A DNA stretch of 40,758 nt from Candidatus Rifleibacteriota bacterium (GCA_015233155.1 JADFYG010000055.1:1-40758); one strand, 5' to 3'; shown: positions 30,801 through 40,558, counted from the stretch's first letter. Numbers and translations are program-made. The notes: generated from the sequence alone by a model not told the origin.

Positions 30801-33800
30801 TCATTGAAAGGTTTTCACTTCGGTTTTCACTTTCAACAGAAGATCAAGAGCGGTTTCAAAATCATAATCCTGCAGGACTTTTGTCAGTTCAGTCAAAGTC
30901 GACATTTGCCCAACGGTTTTTTCAAGATCAGGCTGGAGAGCTGCCAGAAACTCCTGCGATCGAAAATCACCTTCCCGAAGGAGCGGTTCAATTGCCTCGA
31001 GTCGTTCAAGTAAATTTTCGATGTCGGGTTTTTCATCTGGAGCCTGCTCGGAAATTTTCTTCTTATGCGCATCTATTCCGGATTTGAATTCATTGATCAG
31101 TTTACGGAGAATCGCGAGAGTTTCTGCCATCTCCTGGGAGGAAGCGTTGACAATTTTTTCTTCCAGACTTGCCGCAAGCCCGGTAAAGCGCTGTAAACCA
31201 AGGTTCCCCGATGTTCCTTTGAGTGTGTGGATCAGGAATCTGACCTGATTCCAATCCTTTGTGTCGATGGCTTTTTGAAGTGCATCAAGGGTCTGAGGGG
31301 ACTCGGTGACGAAGGTCTGCAATAACCGGAAAAAAAGTATCCACTTTCCCCCAAAACGGCCAAATGCAGTGGAAACGTCCATTCCCGGCAGTTCCGGCCA
31401 TTTTTGATTTGATCGGGGCTTCGCTGCCGTCTGCGGCAATGGAATCGCTTTTGAACTGGGCTGGGGGGATCTGGTCCACGTTCTGATGACAGCGAACAAC
31501 ATCTCAGGATCTATGGGCTTGGCGACGTGGGCATTCATGCCTGCAGAAATAGCTTTCTCCCTGTCTTCGGCGAAAGCCTCAGCCGTCATTGCAATGATGG
31601 GAATCTCCTTTCCGTTTGGATGGCTCCGGATTTCTTTTGTCGCTTCCAGGCCGTTCATGACCGGCATTTGAATATCCATGAGGATCAGATCGAATGACTG
31701 TTTTTCCAGGATGTCGAGGGCAATCCGTCCATTATCGGCAAAGGTCACCTGAACTCCCTCGCTGGAAAGCAGCTCAGCGGCGACTTCCTGGTTCACTTTG
31801 TTGTCCTCCACCAGGAGAACTTTCAAATTATAGAGACTTTTGGGGGTTATTCCATTCGAAGTCTGCGCGGAAAAAAGCTCGAGTTGCGGCTGGGTGCCTT
31901 TCGGGAATGGTACCCAGAAAGTGAAGGTACTCCCCGCCCCCTTCTTGCTTTCAAGGGAGACGTCGCCCCCCATGAGGTTGACAAGGCGGCGGCTGATGGA
32001 GAGGCCCAGACCTGTGCCACCATATTTCCGCGTCGTCGAGGAATCGGCCTGACTGAAGGGAGTAAACAGCCGATTCTGCTCTTCGGGGGTCATACCGATT
32101 CCGGTGTCGCTTACCGAAAAGGACAAGCTGACAGAATTTTCAGTCTCTTCACGGCAAAACACCGATATAATGATCTCTCCCTTTTCGGTGAATTTCAGGG
32201 CGTTGTTGATCAGATTGGTAAGAACCTGTTTCAGCCGGAGCGGGTCGCCTTTCATATAGAGTGGGATTGAATTCGGGATTTGGCAACTGAGACTCAAGCC
32301 TTTTTCCTTTGCCTTTATCTGGCACATTTCCAGTATTTCTGAGATTATTGCTTTCAGGGAAAAGTCCACGATCTCCAGATCCATGTGGCCTGCCTCGATC
32401 TTGGAAAAATCAAGAATATCATTGATGATCTGCAACAGAAGTTGGGATGCTGTTGTGATCTTTTCCAGATAATTTCTGAGCCGGGTTTCCGGGTTGGTTC
32501 TCAGAGCCAGATAGGTCATTCCAAGAATGGCATTCATGGGGGTTCGGATCTCGTGGCTCATGTTGGCCAGGAAGTCGCTTTTGCTTCTGGTCGCGGATTC
32601 AGCCCGGTTCTTTGCGATAGATAGCTCTTCGGTGCGTTCCTGCACCTTATGCTCCAGGTTTTCATAAGCGTCCAGAAGCCTCTTTTCATTTTTCCTCAGA
32701 GCCTCTTCACCACGTTCGCGGGCAAGGGCAATTCCGATGTTGGATGCTAGCTCTTCCAGGCTTCCGATGATTTCCGGGGACAATCGATTGGGTTGGTGGT
32801 CGTTTAATTGGAGATACCCCAGAATTTCATGACCGGATCGAATTGGAATGAGAGCAATGGACTCGTATTTTTCCTGCAGGCAGCGGCTTCCTGAATATTC
32901 ATCAGGAAGATTATCACCACCGGATTTAATCACTGATCCGAGATTGTTCATCGCGAAACTGCCGTTTGCGGTGAAATACGGCGGAGATGAGTTGGTTCGC
33001 ACTGACGGGATTTTTCCATATAGGCAGTCAAACAGTTGCTTCCCGGATGGGTTGCGAATGACAATCCCATTCGCGTTTTTCACCAATAAAGACTGCCGAT
33101 CCTCGAGAAAAGCCTCTGAGAAACCAAGGGTTGCGTGAAAAGGAAAGTCTTCGCCTTTTGAGAGGCGAATCCCAAGGGCTTCGATATCTATCTTCAGTTT
33201 GATGATCTGAATGACTTTAGGTATTGCGGCAAGCACTGATTCCTGGCCATTCAGCAGACTCAATACTTCACCGACCATGTGCTTTAGCCCTTCTGCCTGA
33301 ATGCGCTCGGTGACATCCCGCGCCACCCCGAAAAAACCATTCGGCTGTCCGGATTTGTCAAACAGGGGTTGAAAATCATCTTCCAGCCACAAATATTTTT
33401 CAGAGCCTTTTTTGCGGAATCGATAGATTCTGGTACAGATTGTCTTTTGCGCGAACGCTCTCTGGGTTTGTCGGAGAAAGCGGTCCTGGTCATAAGGATG
33501 TATGCTTTTTTGCCAAAGTTCCTGATCGGACATGAATTCGTCCGGGGAATAACCGAGAATTTTTTCCGCCTGCTGACTGACAAAGTTGAGCTGGCTCGAA
33601 ACCGCGTTCCCGCAGGCCGAAGAATAGATAATATCCTGGATGCGTTCTACCACGCGGCGGTATTTTTCTTCGCTATGTTTTGACTCCCGGGTTTTCTCTT
33701 CCACCAATTCCTCGAGCTGATCATTCAAGGCGGATAGTGCTTCCTGGGCATGAAGGAGCTCATCACTGCGATGGACGGCCGCTTCGTATGAAGAAACCAG

Positions 33801-34271
33801 AAGGTTTACTAATCTCTGTGGGTCAACCCTGATGGATCGCCTTTCTTCATCATGGGAAAGATTTATTTCAATCGACGTAGAGGGCAACGGGCTTTGTCGC
33901 GGTTCTCTCGCGAAGCATGCAGCGATGGCAAGAAGGTGTTTCTCTTCATACGGTTTGGAGATGAAATTATCCGCACCGCACTGAAGAGCATGTCTGATGT
34001 CCTTGATATCTGAAAGGGAAGTCAGAATAATGACGGGGATGGCTTGCAGGTTTTCATTTGCTTTTATGAGTGTGCAAAGCTCAAAGCCGGTCATGCCAGG
34101 CATGGTGACGTCGGAAAAAATCAAAGCCGGTTTGTTATTCTCGAGCCAGGAAAGAGCTTCCTGGCCGTTCTTCGTCCATGAAACCAGGTAGTTGTCTTTC
34201 TCAAGTGTGTATTTCAGCATTTCTGCCTGAGTGGGGGCGTCTTCGACGATCAGGATTTTTTCCTTGCTCAC
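30801..34271 (-). CDS. Multidomain hybrid kinase REC-PAS-GAF-HisKA-HATPase-REC-HPt
   Basis: A 1156-residue soluble phosphorelay protein. Domains in order: receiver (1-125, D54 in FSDVTMPGMTG), coiled coil (170-200), PAS/PAC (200-325), GAF-like (330-520), coiled coil (520-560), HisKA with SDFLANMSHEIRTPMNAILG (H573), HATPase (NLINNALKFTEKG, DTGIGM, GGTGLGLSIS), receiver (815-930, D866 in LILMDIQMPVMNG), HPt (970-1060, H1015 in IHTLKGTSGNLG), then a helical tail. All four phospho-sites for a complete relay are present in one chain. GTG at 34271 is the start, with GGAGAAG 5 nt upstream. It follows cheB by 64 nt and probably takes its input both from its receiver and from the PAS/GAF ligand. Confidence 0.94.
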   Translation of the reverse strand: MSKEKILIVEDAPTQAEMLKYTLEKDNYLVSWTKNGQEALSWLENNKPALIFSDVTMPGMTGFELCTLIKANENLQAIPVIILTSLSDIKDIRHALQCGADNFISKPYEEKHLLAIAACFAREPRQSPLPSTSIEINLSHDEERRSIRVDPQRLVNLLVSSYEAAVHRSDELLHAQEALSALNDQLEELVEEKTRESKHSEEKYRRVVERIQDIIYSSACGNAVSSQLNFVSQQAEKILGYSPDEFMSDQELWQKSIHPYDQDRFLRQTQRAFAQKTICTRIYRFRKKGSEKYLWLEDDFQPLFDKSGQPNGFFGVARDVTERIQAEGLKHMVGEVLSLLNGQESVLAAIPKVIQIIKLKIDIEALGIRLSKGEDFPFHATLGFSEAFLEDRQSLLVKNANGIVIRNPSGKQLFDCLYGKIPSVRTNSSPPYFTANGSFAMNNLGSVIKSGGDNLPDEYSGSRCLQEKYESIALIPIRSGHEILGYLQLNDHQPNRLSPEIIGSLEELASNIGIALARERGEEALRKNEKRLLDAYENLEHKVQERTEELSIAKNRAESATRSKSDFLANMSHEIRTPMNAILGMTYLALRTNPETRLRNYLEKITTASQLLLQIINDILDFSKIEAGHMDLEIVDFSLKAIISEILEMCQIKAKEKGLSLSCQIPNSIPLYMKGDPLRLKQVLTNLINNALKFTEKGEIIISVFCREETENSVSLSFSVSDTGIGMTPEEQNRLFTPFSQADSSTTRKYGGTGLGLSISRRLVNLMGGDVSLESKKGAGSTFTFWVPFPKGTQPQLELFSAQTSNGITPKSLYNLKVLLVEDNKVNQEVAAELLSSEGVQVTFADNGRIALDILEKQSFDLILMDIQMPVMNGLEATKEIRSHPNGKEIPIIAMTAEAFAEDREKAISAGMNAHVAKPIDPEMLFAVIRTWTRSPQPSSKAIPLPQTAAKPRSNQKWPELPGMDVSTAFGRFGGKWILFFRLLQTFVTESPQTLDALQKAIDTKDWNQVRFLIHTLKGTSGNLGLQRFTGLAASLEEKIVNASSQEMAETLAILRKLINEFKSGIDAHKKKISEQAPDEKPDIENLLERLEAIEPLLREGDFRSQEFLAALQPDLEKTVGQMSTLTELTKVLQDYDFETALDLLLKVKTEVKTFQ

Positions 34272-34335
34272 AAAAACTTCTCCATTTCAGTGCATATCCG
34301 AAACCAGTAAGCCGTCGCGTAATTCTTTAACTGCC

Positions 34336-35379
34336 TTATTTTTTCAGCAGGTTGGTCAAAAATGCGGCGATATCTTCAGGGGGCAGAATGTATTTGGCTG
34401 CGTTGAGCTTGATTGCCTCACCGGGCATTCCGAAAACCACGGAGCTTTCCTTATCCTGCGCAATTGTTATGGCACCAGCCTCTTTCATCAGTTTCAGTTC
34501 CTTCGATCCATCTCTTCCCATTCCGGTCAGGAGTATCCCAACTGCCTGAGGACCCATAGACTGAGCAAGCGTACGAAAGAGATAAGATATGGCCGGGCGC
34601 AGGCATTCTTCCGGGGGCTGATTATCGAGTATGATCTGTGGGCCGCGTCTGACGCCCATATGCACTGATTCGGGCGAGACATAAACATGACCAGGCAAAG
34701 GGCAGCCGCCGGAAACCGCCAGATGCACCGGGAGCCCGGTTGCCGTCCCGAGCCAATCTACAAACCCACTGGCAAACCCCTCGGCGATATGCTGAACAAT
34801 CATGATAGGTACCGGAAAATCCTTCGGCAAAGCGGAAAGAATTGTTTGAAGAGCCTGAGGCCCACCGGTAGATGCGCCAATTGCCACGATCCTGATGTCT
34901 CGGGCATGGAAGTTTTCCGGCTTTTCCGGCAATGACGCCATAACCGGCGCGACGCCAAGACGGGGCGGTCGCGCAACCACCTTGATCTCGGACATACATT
35001 TGACGGTTTCGATCAGGTTCCGAGACGCGCTCTCATAACCAGGATTGCCAACTGCGGGTGGTCGCAGAACGACTGCCAGGGCGCCGGCATCCAGAAGGGT
35101 GAAAGTGAGTGCAGCTTCTTTGACATCGGGATGACCGCTCACGATGACGATGGGTGTGGCACAGGTTTCCATAATTTTTCTGGTCGCGCCCAAGCCATCA
35201 AGGATGGGCATGTGCAAGTCCATGGTAATGACATCCGGGTGCCTTGCGGCGGTTATTTCAACCGCCTCCTGGCCGTTTTTGGCCATGCCCACCACTACAA
35301 TTGCAGGGTCGGAGTAAAAAATGTGCCTCAGAAATTCCTGGGCAACCGGCGAATCATCGACAATCAAAAGTCTGATCAT
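34336..35379 (-). CDS. cheB: Chemotaxis protein-glutamate methylesterase CheB
   Basis: A 347-residue response regulator-esterase that demethylates and deamidates chemoreceptor glutamates. The receiver has D54 in VITMDLHMP. The CheB esterase domain has S170 in IGASTGGPQAL, H197 in IVQHIAEGF and D290 in LTGMGRDG, so the catalytic triad is intact. The receiver is odd: the usual Lys-Pro after strand 5 reads VVLRPPAVG, with Pro in place of Lys, so signal-dependent activation may be altered. Start ATG at 35379 has AAGGA just upstream and lies 8 nt after the cheA stop. No cheR is present, although the pair usually occurs together. Confidence 0.95.
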   Translation of the reverse strand: MIRLLIVDDSPVAQEFLRHIFYSDPAIVVVGMAKNGQEAVEITAARHPDVITMDLHMPILDGLGATRKIMETCATPIVIVSGHPDVKEAALTFTLLDAGALAVVLRPPAVGNPGYESASRNLIETVKCMSEIKVVARPPRLGVAPVMASLPEKPENFHARDIRIVAIGASTGGPQALQTILSALPKDFPVPIMIVQHIAEGFASGFVDWLGTATGLPVHLAVSGGCPLPGHVYVSPESVHMGVRRGPQIILDNQPPEECLRPAISYLFRTLAQSMGPQAVGILLTGMGRDGSKELKLMKEAGAITIAQDKESSVVFGMPGEAIKLNAAKYILPPEDIAAFLTNLLKK

Positions 35380-35387
35380 ACTTTCCT

Positions 35388-37700
35388 TCAATACAGTAGC
35401 CTGTGGATGACTTCGAGGAGATTGCTTTGGTCGAAACTGCTCTTAACGATATAGGCATTGGCGCCAACATCAATTCCGCGTTCCCGATCCTCGCGGGAGT
35501 CCAGCGCTGTCACCAGGACAATCGGTATTTCGCTGAGTTTCTTATCGGCGCGAATCCTGGTCGCAAGATCGAAGCCGTTCATGTGTGGCATATCGACATC
35601 CGATACGATAAGATCGAAATCCTCGCTCTTGGCGAGGGCGAAGGCTTCAGCGCCGTCCACCGCGGATTTAACATGGTAACCCGCGTTTTCCAGGATATTC
35701 CTGATAAAGGTGCGTGCGGTGATCGAATCATCGGCCGCCAGGATCCTGCCGGGTATAGCCTTTGGCAGGACCTCCTTCTCACTGATTTTGCCATCACTTA
35801 CGGTTCGCACCGCCGACTTCATGAGATCGGGGACATTGAGAACCAGAACGACCTTTCCGTTACCAAGGATGGTGGCTCCGGCAATGTTGCGCACGCGAGT
35901 CAGCTGTTTTCCAAGGCTTTTCATCAGAAGCTGATGTTCTGCGATCACTTCATCCACCTGGAATCCGAGACGCGTTTCTCCTAATCTCAGAACAACTATG
36001 CAAACGTGCACCTGCTTGATATCGTCGCCTGTTCTATGAGATGCCGGGGAGTGTTTTAAGACGGGTAATTCCAATGCCCCTGAAAGTTTGACTATCGAAA
36101 GGATCTGGTTGTCCAGACTTATGGTTTCGCGATTTTCCACGGTCTTGATTTCCCCGGGATGCATCCTTACTACCCGTTCGACATTGATTGAAGGCAGAAC
36201 AAACACGGACTCGCCGACTCTGACCAGTATGCCCCTGGATGTCGCAAGGGTAAGAGGAACCACGATGCGAAACGTAGTGCCGAGGCCTGATTCGGTTTTC
36301 ACCGAAATGGACCCTCCAAGTTTTTCCACTTTATCACGCACAATGGTCATACCCAGACCCCGACCCGATATGTCGGTAATAATGGGGCTGCTCGATACCC
36401 CGGAACTGTAGATCAAAATCAATGTTTCCTCGCGGCTGAGCCTTTCGGCGTCATCACTGGAGATAACTCCGGTCTTGACAGCGGCAGTCCTGACCCGGTC
36501 TATGTCGATGCCTTCGCCATCATCGGCAATGATAATTTCGACTTGATGGTTCTCGATGGCTGTAAACTTGACTTCTATGGTGCCGTGCCGGGATTTGTTA
36601 CGGGCCACGCGATCCTGTGGCTTTTGCATGCCATGGTCGATGCAATTCCGCAACAGATGGATGAGAGGGGCTTTCAGATCCTCAAGAATCCGTCTGTCAA
36701 TTTCGGTTGTCCCCCCTGCAAGAACGAGGTTCACTTCTTTGGCCTGATCATGCGAGAGATCGCGTACTATTTTGGGAAAACTCTCCGTCAGCACTGAAAT
36801 CGGCAACATCAATACCTGTTTCATGGCTTCGAGATGCTCGTCAACCATTCGTCTGAGACCGCGTTGATCCTGCTTCATTGCATGAGTGACTGCCAAAACC
36901 TGTGACTGGAGCGAGTGGATATACGAATTGTTCCACTCGAAGAATTCATGAAACTGTTGTTCTTTTGCTGCTGACAGGCGTTTCTTCCATTTTCCTGATT
37001 TCGTCTTCCAGGCGGTCATTTGGATAAGGATTTCCTGTAAATCCTCCGTTCGCTGTGTTCCCGCCAGTTTTGCCAGGATCATTTCCTCTGCCTGATAGAG
37101 AAGCGGATCCAGTTTGCTGGTGGGTATTCTTACAGTTTCCACCAGGTGCTGTTTTGCTTCCATTACTACCGGAGAAGCCGACACAAATCCCTCGTCTTCG
37201 GCGGAGGGGGACAGGGCCTCGGCGGAGAACATCTGTGGTTCCGCGTGTGTTTCTCCCGGACTGTCATCCTCCTCGGAAGGAGAAGTCTCACCCTTTGCCG
37301 CGCAGTCCATTTGCTTGATCAGTTTCCGGGCGTGTGCTCTGTTCTGCATGGTCAATTTGGTTCCCGGGGCGGAAACGAGTGAAGAGATGAAATCCACACA
37401 TCGGTGAAACAGATCGAACATCTGGGGAGTCAGGGCCACTTCTTTCCGCTTGAGGGCTGAAAAGATGGTTTCCATCGGATGGCAGATGGACTCGATCTCC
37501 TTCAGATCCACTGAGCGAGCTGAACCCTTGAGACTATGAACCTGGCGGAAGACGGTTTCGATGATTTCCGATTGCTTTTCGGGCGAAGGGGAATTCTCCA
37601 GATCGAGGAGACCGTCAGTGATAGCGCGGATATGCTCTTCCGCCTCTATCTTGAATATCCCCTGGAGTTTCTTGAGAAACTCAGCGTCCTTGAGGTCCAT
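35388..37700 (-). CDS. cheA: CheA histidine kinase with C-terminal receiver
   Basis: A 770-residue chemosensory kinase. HPt domain (1-130) with H55 in FRQVHSLKGSARS, an acidic linker (135-185) and no recognisable CheY-binding P2 domain. A helical/dimerisation region (190-325) precedes the ATPase (LLRNCIDHGMQKPQDR, ADDGEGID, SGRGLGMTIVRDKVEKLGG). A CheW-like domain (about 485-630) and a receiver (652-770) with D701 in LIVSDVDMPHMNGFD follow. The CheA-receiver fusion is typical of Wsp/Frz-type and gliding-motility systems rather than the plain E. coli flagellar pathway. The ATG lies 4 nt after the mcp stop with no clear Shine-Dalgarno, so translation probably reinitiates. Confidence 0.95.
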   Translation of the reverse strand: MDLKDAEFLKKLQGIFKIEAEEHIRAITDGLLDLENSPSPEKQSEIIETVFRQVHSLKGSARSVDLKEIESICHPMETIFSALKRKEVALTPQMFDLFHRCVDFISSLVSAPGTKLTMQNRAHARKLIKQMDCAAKGETSPSEEDDSPGETHAEPQMFSAEALSPSAEDEGFVSASPVVMEAKQHLVETVRIPTSKLDPLLYQAEEMILAKLAGTQRTEDLQEILIQMTAWKTKSGKWKKRLSAAKEQQFHEFFEWNNSYIHSLQSQVLAVTHAMKQDQRGLRRMVDEHLEAMKQVLMLPISVLTESFPKIVRDLSHDQAKEVNLVLAGGTTEIDRRILEDLKAPLIHLLRNCIDHGMQKPQDRVARNKSRHGTIEVKFTAIENHQVEIIIADDGEGIDIDRVRTAAVKTGVISSDDAERLSREETLILIYSSGVSSSPIITDISGRGLGMTIVRDKVEKLGGSISVKTESGLGTTFRIVVPLTLATSRGILVRVGESVFVLPSINVERVVRMHPGEIKTVENRETISLDNQILSIVKLSGALELPVLKHSPASHRTGDDIKQVHVCIVVLRLGETRLGFQVDEVIAEHQLLMKSLGKQLTRVRNIAGATILGNGKVVLVLNVPDLMKSAVRTVSDGKISEKEVLPKAIPGRILAADDSITARTFIRNILENAGYHVKSAVDGAEAFALAKSEDFDLIVSDVDMPHMNGFDLATRIRADKKLSEIPIVLVTALDSREDRERGIDVGANAYIVKSSFDQSNLLEVIHRLLY

Positions 37701-37704
37701 GAAG

Positions 37705-39207
37705 TTACACTTGCTTTGCTGAACTTTGATTTACCAGATTTGTCAATTTCTGACCTAGTACACTCAGGTCTCTGGCCACGGTTTCAGCTTCTTTCATGCT
37801 GTCGGCATTCTGGATTCCGGCCTTTTTGATGTTTTCCATGGCAATGCAGATCTGGTCCATCCCAATGGCCTGCTGCTGACTGGAGGCCACGATCTGGTTA
37901 GCAGCCCGTACTGCATCTTCACTGCATTCAGCCAGCAGTTTTATCGCTTCTCCCGCCTGTGTCGACTGTTTTACACCGGTCTCGACCGCCTTGCTTCCCT
38001 GTTCGGTGGCCATGACGGCAGCGCTTGTGGCTTTCTGGATATCATTGAGAATGCTGCGCACCTGCGTGATCGACTGTTTCGACTGCTCGGCAAGGCTCTT
38101 GATCTCCTGGGCGACTACAGCGAACCCTTTGCCCTGATCTCCGGCTTTCGCGGCTTCGATGGCGGCGTTGACGGCAAGAAGATTGGATTGATCAGCAATA
38201 TCGGTAACGGAGGTTGTGATGTCGCCGATAGACTGACTTTGTTCGCTTAAACTCACTATGGTGTCGGCGATGGATCCCATCTGAACGCGAATGCGCTCCA
38301 TTCCATCGCAGGTTTCCTCGACGGATGTCTTGCCGTTCCGGGCAATCTGACCGACTCGCTGGGAGTTTTCGGAAACATCTTTGGCCTTCTGGGAAGACAG
38401 TTGTGCTGCCTGTCGGACTTCCTCTACCGTGGTTGTCGTCTCGCTGATCGCGGTGACAGTTTCGACAGTGCTGGATGCGACCTGAGTGGTAGCCGCCAGA
38501 ATCTGAGCTGAAGAGGAAACCAGTTGTTGGGTCGCTTCGCCAATCTGCTCGATGATAGTTGACAGCTCTGAAAGCGGTCGGGAGACACTTCCGACGATGA
38601 GATAACCCACGAAAACAAGTATGACGATGGAAATGATGATGCCATAGAATGTGATATTCACGGTTGTTCTGGTAGTCTCATCCAGGCTGGCGTTGATCTT
38701 TATCCTATTTGCGTTTTCTTCCGCATATATCTCTGCGGGAATTTTTCGGATGATATCCATGGTTTTCTTGCCCTGACCGGAAAGAACCAGCTTGGCTGTT
38801 TCCTCCAAGCCCTGTTTTCTTCGGGTTTCTATCACCACTCCATGAAATTTGAACAACTCCTCGATCAGCGAGTCAAGCCTGACCAACCGTTTTTCATGAG
38901 TGTCATTACCTTTCGTCAACTCATGGACTTTCTTAATAGCATCTTTGATTGCCGTGAGTGCAAGATTATACGGTTCTAGATAGCTTTCTTCCCCGGTCAG
39001 GGCGAAGCCGCGCTCGCCTGTCTCGGCGTCAGCCAGGTACTGGAGAAGTTCTCCCGTGGCACCGGAAAGGGCTGATGAATCTCCCCGATCACTTACCAGT
39101 TCCAGAATCGCTGTCGTGCGTCGATAGGTGATAACGCCAAGAACGGCCAGGACCAACGCGGCAAATAGCACGAACCCAACGACCTTCGTGACTACAGATG
39201 ATTTCAT
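37705..39207 (-). CDS. Methyl-accepting chemotaxis protein with CHASE3-like sensor
   Basis: A 500-residue membrane chemoreceptor. TM1 is at 8-28. The periplasmic part (30-183) has the CHASE3 pattern LADAETGERGFALTGEESYLEPYN. TM2 is at 186-206, then a HAMP-like segment (207-235) and the cytoplasmic coiled coil. The signalling tip reads SNLLAVNAAIEAAKAGDQGKGFAVVAQEIKSLAEQ (about 341-375), the site for CheA/CheW binding. GGAGGAAG precedes the ATG by 4-5 nt. It is the only chemoreceptor here and is encoded between cheW and cheA, so it is presumably dedicated to this pathway. Candidate methylation glutamates lie in the helices around 245-270, but no methyltransferase is encoded in the window. Confidence 0.95.
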   Translation of the reverse strand: MKSSVVTKVVGFVLFAALVLAVLGVITYRRTTAILELVSDRGDSSALSGATGELLQYLADAETGERGFALTGEESYLEPYNLALTAIKDAIKKVHELTKGNDTHEKRLVRLDSLIEELFKFHGVVIETRRKQGLEETAKLVLSGQGKKTMDIIRKIPAEIYAEENANRIKINASLDETTRTTVNITFYGIIISIVILVFVGYLIVGSVSRPLSELSTIIEQIGEATQQLVSSSAQILAATTQVASSTVETVTAISETTTTVEEVRQAAQLSSQKAKDVSENSQRVGQIARNGKTSVEETCDGMERIRVQMGSIADTIVSLSEQSQSIGDITTSVTDIADQSNLLAVNAAIEAAKAGDQGKGFAVVAQEIKSLAEQSKQSITQVRSILNDIQKATSAAVMATEQGSKAVETGVKQSTQAGEAIKLLAECSEDAVRAANQIVASSQQQAIGMDQICIAMENIKKAGIQNADSMKEAETVARDLSVLGQKLTNLVNQSSAKQV

Positions 39208-39252
39208 TTTCTTCCTCCAATTTTGTCGAAGGGCTGCTGATATCTCTTCGTT

Positions 39253-39843
39253 CTACTCTTTATGAATGATCAGATTCCTGTCGGAAAGCAGTTTCCCGCC
39301 GTCCAGGACAATGAGGCGATCGTTTGTGACGCCCTTGAGAAATTTTTCTCTGATCCCGTCCAGTGTGGGCAGTGGTGCCTGAAAATCGCTTTCCGCAAAT
39401 CGACGGACTCCCAAAATGGAATCCGCCTGAATACCGAATTCCATCTGTTCATCATGGATGACGAGCAATTTATCCCTTTCACCGACGGTTTTCCGTGGAA
39501 GACGAAAAAAATCCTTCAGGTCAATAACCGATATGATCTGTCCGCGGAAATTGGCTACACCTATTACGAATGATGGAATGCCAGGTACAGGAGTTAGTTC
39601 TCTAAGCGGATACACCTCTCGAATAAACCTCAATTCTATGGCATAATTCTCATCAGCCAGCCTGAAGACGATGACTTCGAGGAGTTTCTGTTCCGGGGCA
39701 GTTTTGGCAGATTCCCGGCCAAGAATTTTAGCCCGGCTCTTCAAAATGGCATGAATTTTCTCCGGAGTCACTGCTTTCTCTCCGGCCAATAAACGCCATA
39801 CGCCCTCAGGACTGGTGGAATGTTCCTTCTGGCTCGTCGACAT
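39253..39843 (-). CDS. cheW: CheW-like coupling protein with N-terminal extension
   Basis: A 196-residue adaptor. Residues 1-50 form a helical extension (GVWRLLAGEKAVTPEKIHAILKSRAK...), as in some WspD-like CheW proteins. The CheW fold follows: VIVFRLADENYAIELRFIREVYPL, TPVPGIPSFVIGVANFRGQIISVIDLKDFF, and GVRRF near the end. It would link the chemoreceptor to CheA. GGAGAAACCGC precedes the ATG. Its start overlaps the upstream cheW by 38 nt, indicating translational coupling, and mcp starts 45 nt after its stop. Confidence 0.93.
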   Translation of the reverse strand: MSTSQKEHSTSPEGVWRLLAGEKAVTPEKIHAILKSRAKILGRESAKTAPEQKLLEVIVFRLADENYAIELRFIREVYPLRELTPVPGIPSFVIGVANFRGQIISVIDLKDFFRLPRKTVGERDKLLVIHDEQMEFGIQADSILGVRRFAESDFQAPLPTLDGIREKFLKGVTNDRLIVLDGGKLLSDRNLIIHKE

Positions 39844-40351
39844 GCGGTTTCTCCATTATTTTTTCTCGATCCCAGGAGGTCTTTTCCGTCAGTTCGCCTG
39901 TAAGTGCTGTTTCCTCGTCCAGTGCAAGAAACTGGTCGAGGTCATAAACCAGGATCAGCTCATCATCCAGTTTGGCAAGGCCTTTGATATCCTCTGCAAA
40001 AGGAAAATTCTTATCGGCACTCACGAGGTCTTTGTCTGGGAGTTCGTAAATTCCGGCTACGGAATCAGCCATGATTGCTACGGTTCGTTTGGCGGTTCGC
40101 GCGATGATGAACCGATCGTCGAGAATCATTTCGCGCCATGGAAGCCCAAGCCGCTTGCGGAGATCAATCACTGGAATGACAGTGCCGTGAAGATTTATCA
40201 CGCCTCGGATGAACTCGGGCATTTTCGGCAGGGGAGTGATTTCCACCACCCGGACGACACAGTCAATCACAGAAAGCGGCAAAGCGTGGCGAGAATTATC
40301 AAGTGTAAACACCAGGACGCGTTTCAACTTCGGTAAAGGAAATTCATTCAT
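39806..40351 (-). CDS. cheW: CheW-like coupling protein
   Basis: A 181-residue adaptor and first gene of the chemosensory set. CheW domain at 8-150: RVLVFTLDNSRHALPLSVIDCVVRVVEITPLPKMPEFIRGVINLHGTVIPVIDLRKRLGLP and LADSVAG-like MADSVAGIYELP. The C-terminal 30 residues are charged and overlap the next gene. Ribosome-binding signal is weak (AAGAAC about 6 nt before the ATG). Two bipartite elements lie 46-253 nt upstream, so expression of the whole minus-strand set may depend on them. Two CheW proteins in one operon is a Wsp-like trait. Confidence 0.93.
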   Translation of the reverse strand: MNEFPLPKLKRVLVFTLDNSRHALPLSVIDCVVRVVEITPLPKMPEFIRGVINLHGTVIPVIDLRKRLGLPWREMILDDRFIIARTAKRTVAIMADSVAGIYELPDKDLVSADKNFPFAEDIKGLAKLDDELILVYDLDQFLALDEETALTGELTEKTSWDREKIMEKPHVDEPEGTFHQS

Positions 40352-40396
40352 AAGATGTTCTTGTAAATGTCATTATTATCGACAACGCAGCAATGG

Positions 40397-40442
40397 GGAA
40401 ATCCAAGGTTACATCCATAAAAATGGTTAAAACTGACTATTT
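40397..40442 (+). promoter_or_regulatory. Bipartite element copy 2 (strong)
   Basis: GGAAATCC at 40397-40404, 16 nt, AAATGGT at 40421-40427, 8 nt, ACTATTT at 40436-40442. It resembles copy 1 over about 90 nt, including the ATTTCCTGATT tail at 40474-40484. It points right, away from cheW. Confidence 0.6.
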
Positions 40443-40533
40443 CTTCTCTATCCGAGACAATCTGACACCGAACATTTCCTGATTTTGCCGCAGGAATGAT
40501 ATTGTTCTTCGTGGCCATGATTAACAGCGGACG

Positions 40534-40545
40534 CTAACCGGTTAG
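40534..40545. promoter_or_regulatory. Perfect 12-bp palindrome
   Basis: CTAACCGGTTAG reads the same on both strands. It lies between the two facing bipartite elements and could be a dimeric regulator site; no other copy was noticed. Confidence 0.3.
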
Positions 40546-40558
40546 TTGAAAAAGGAAA

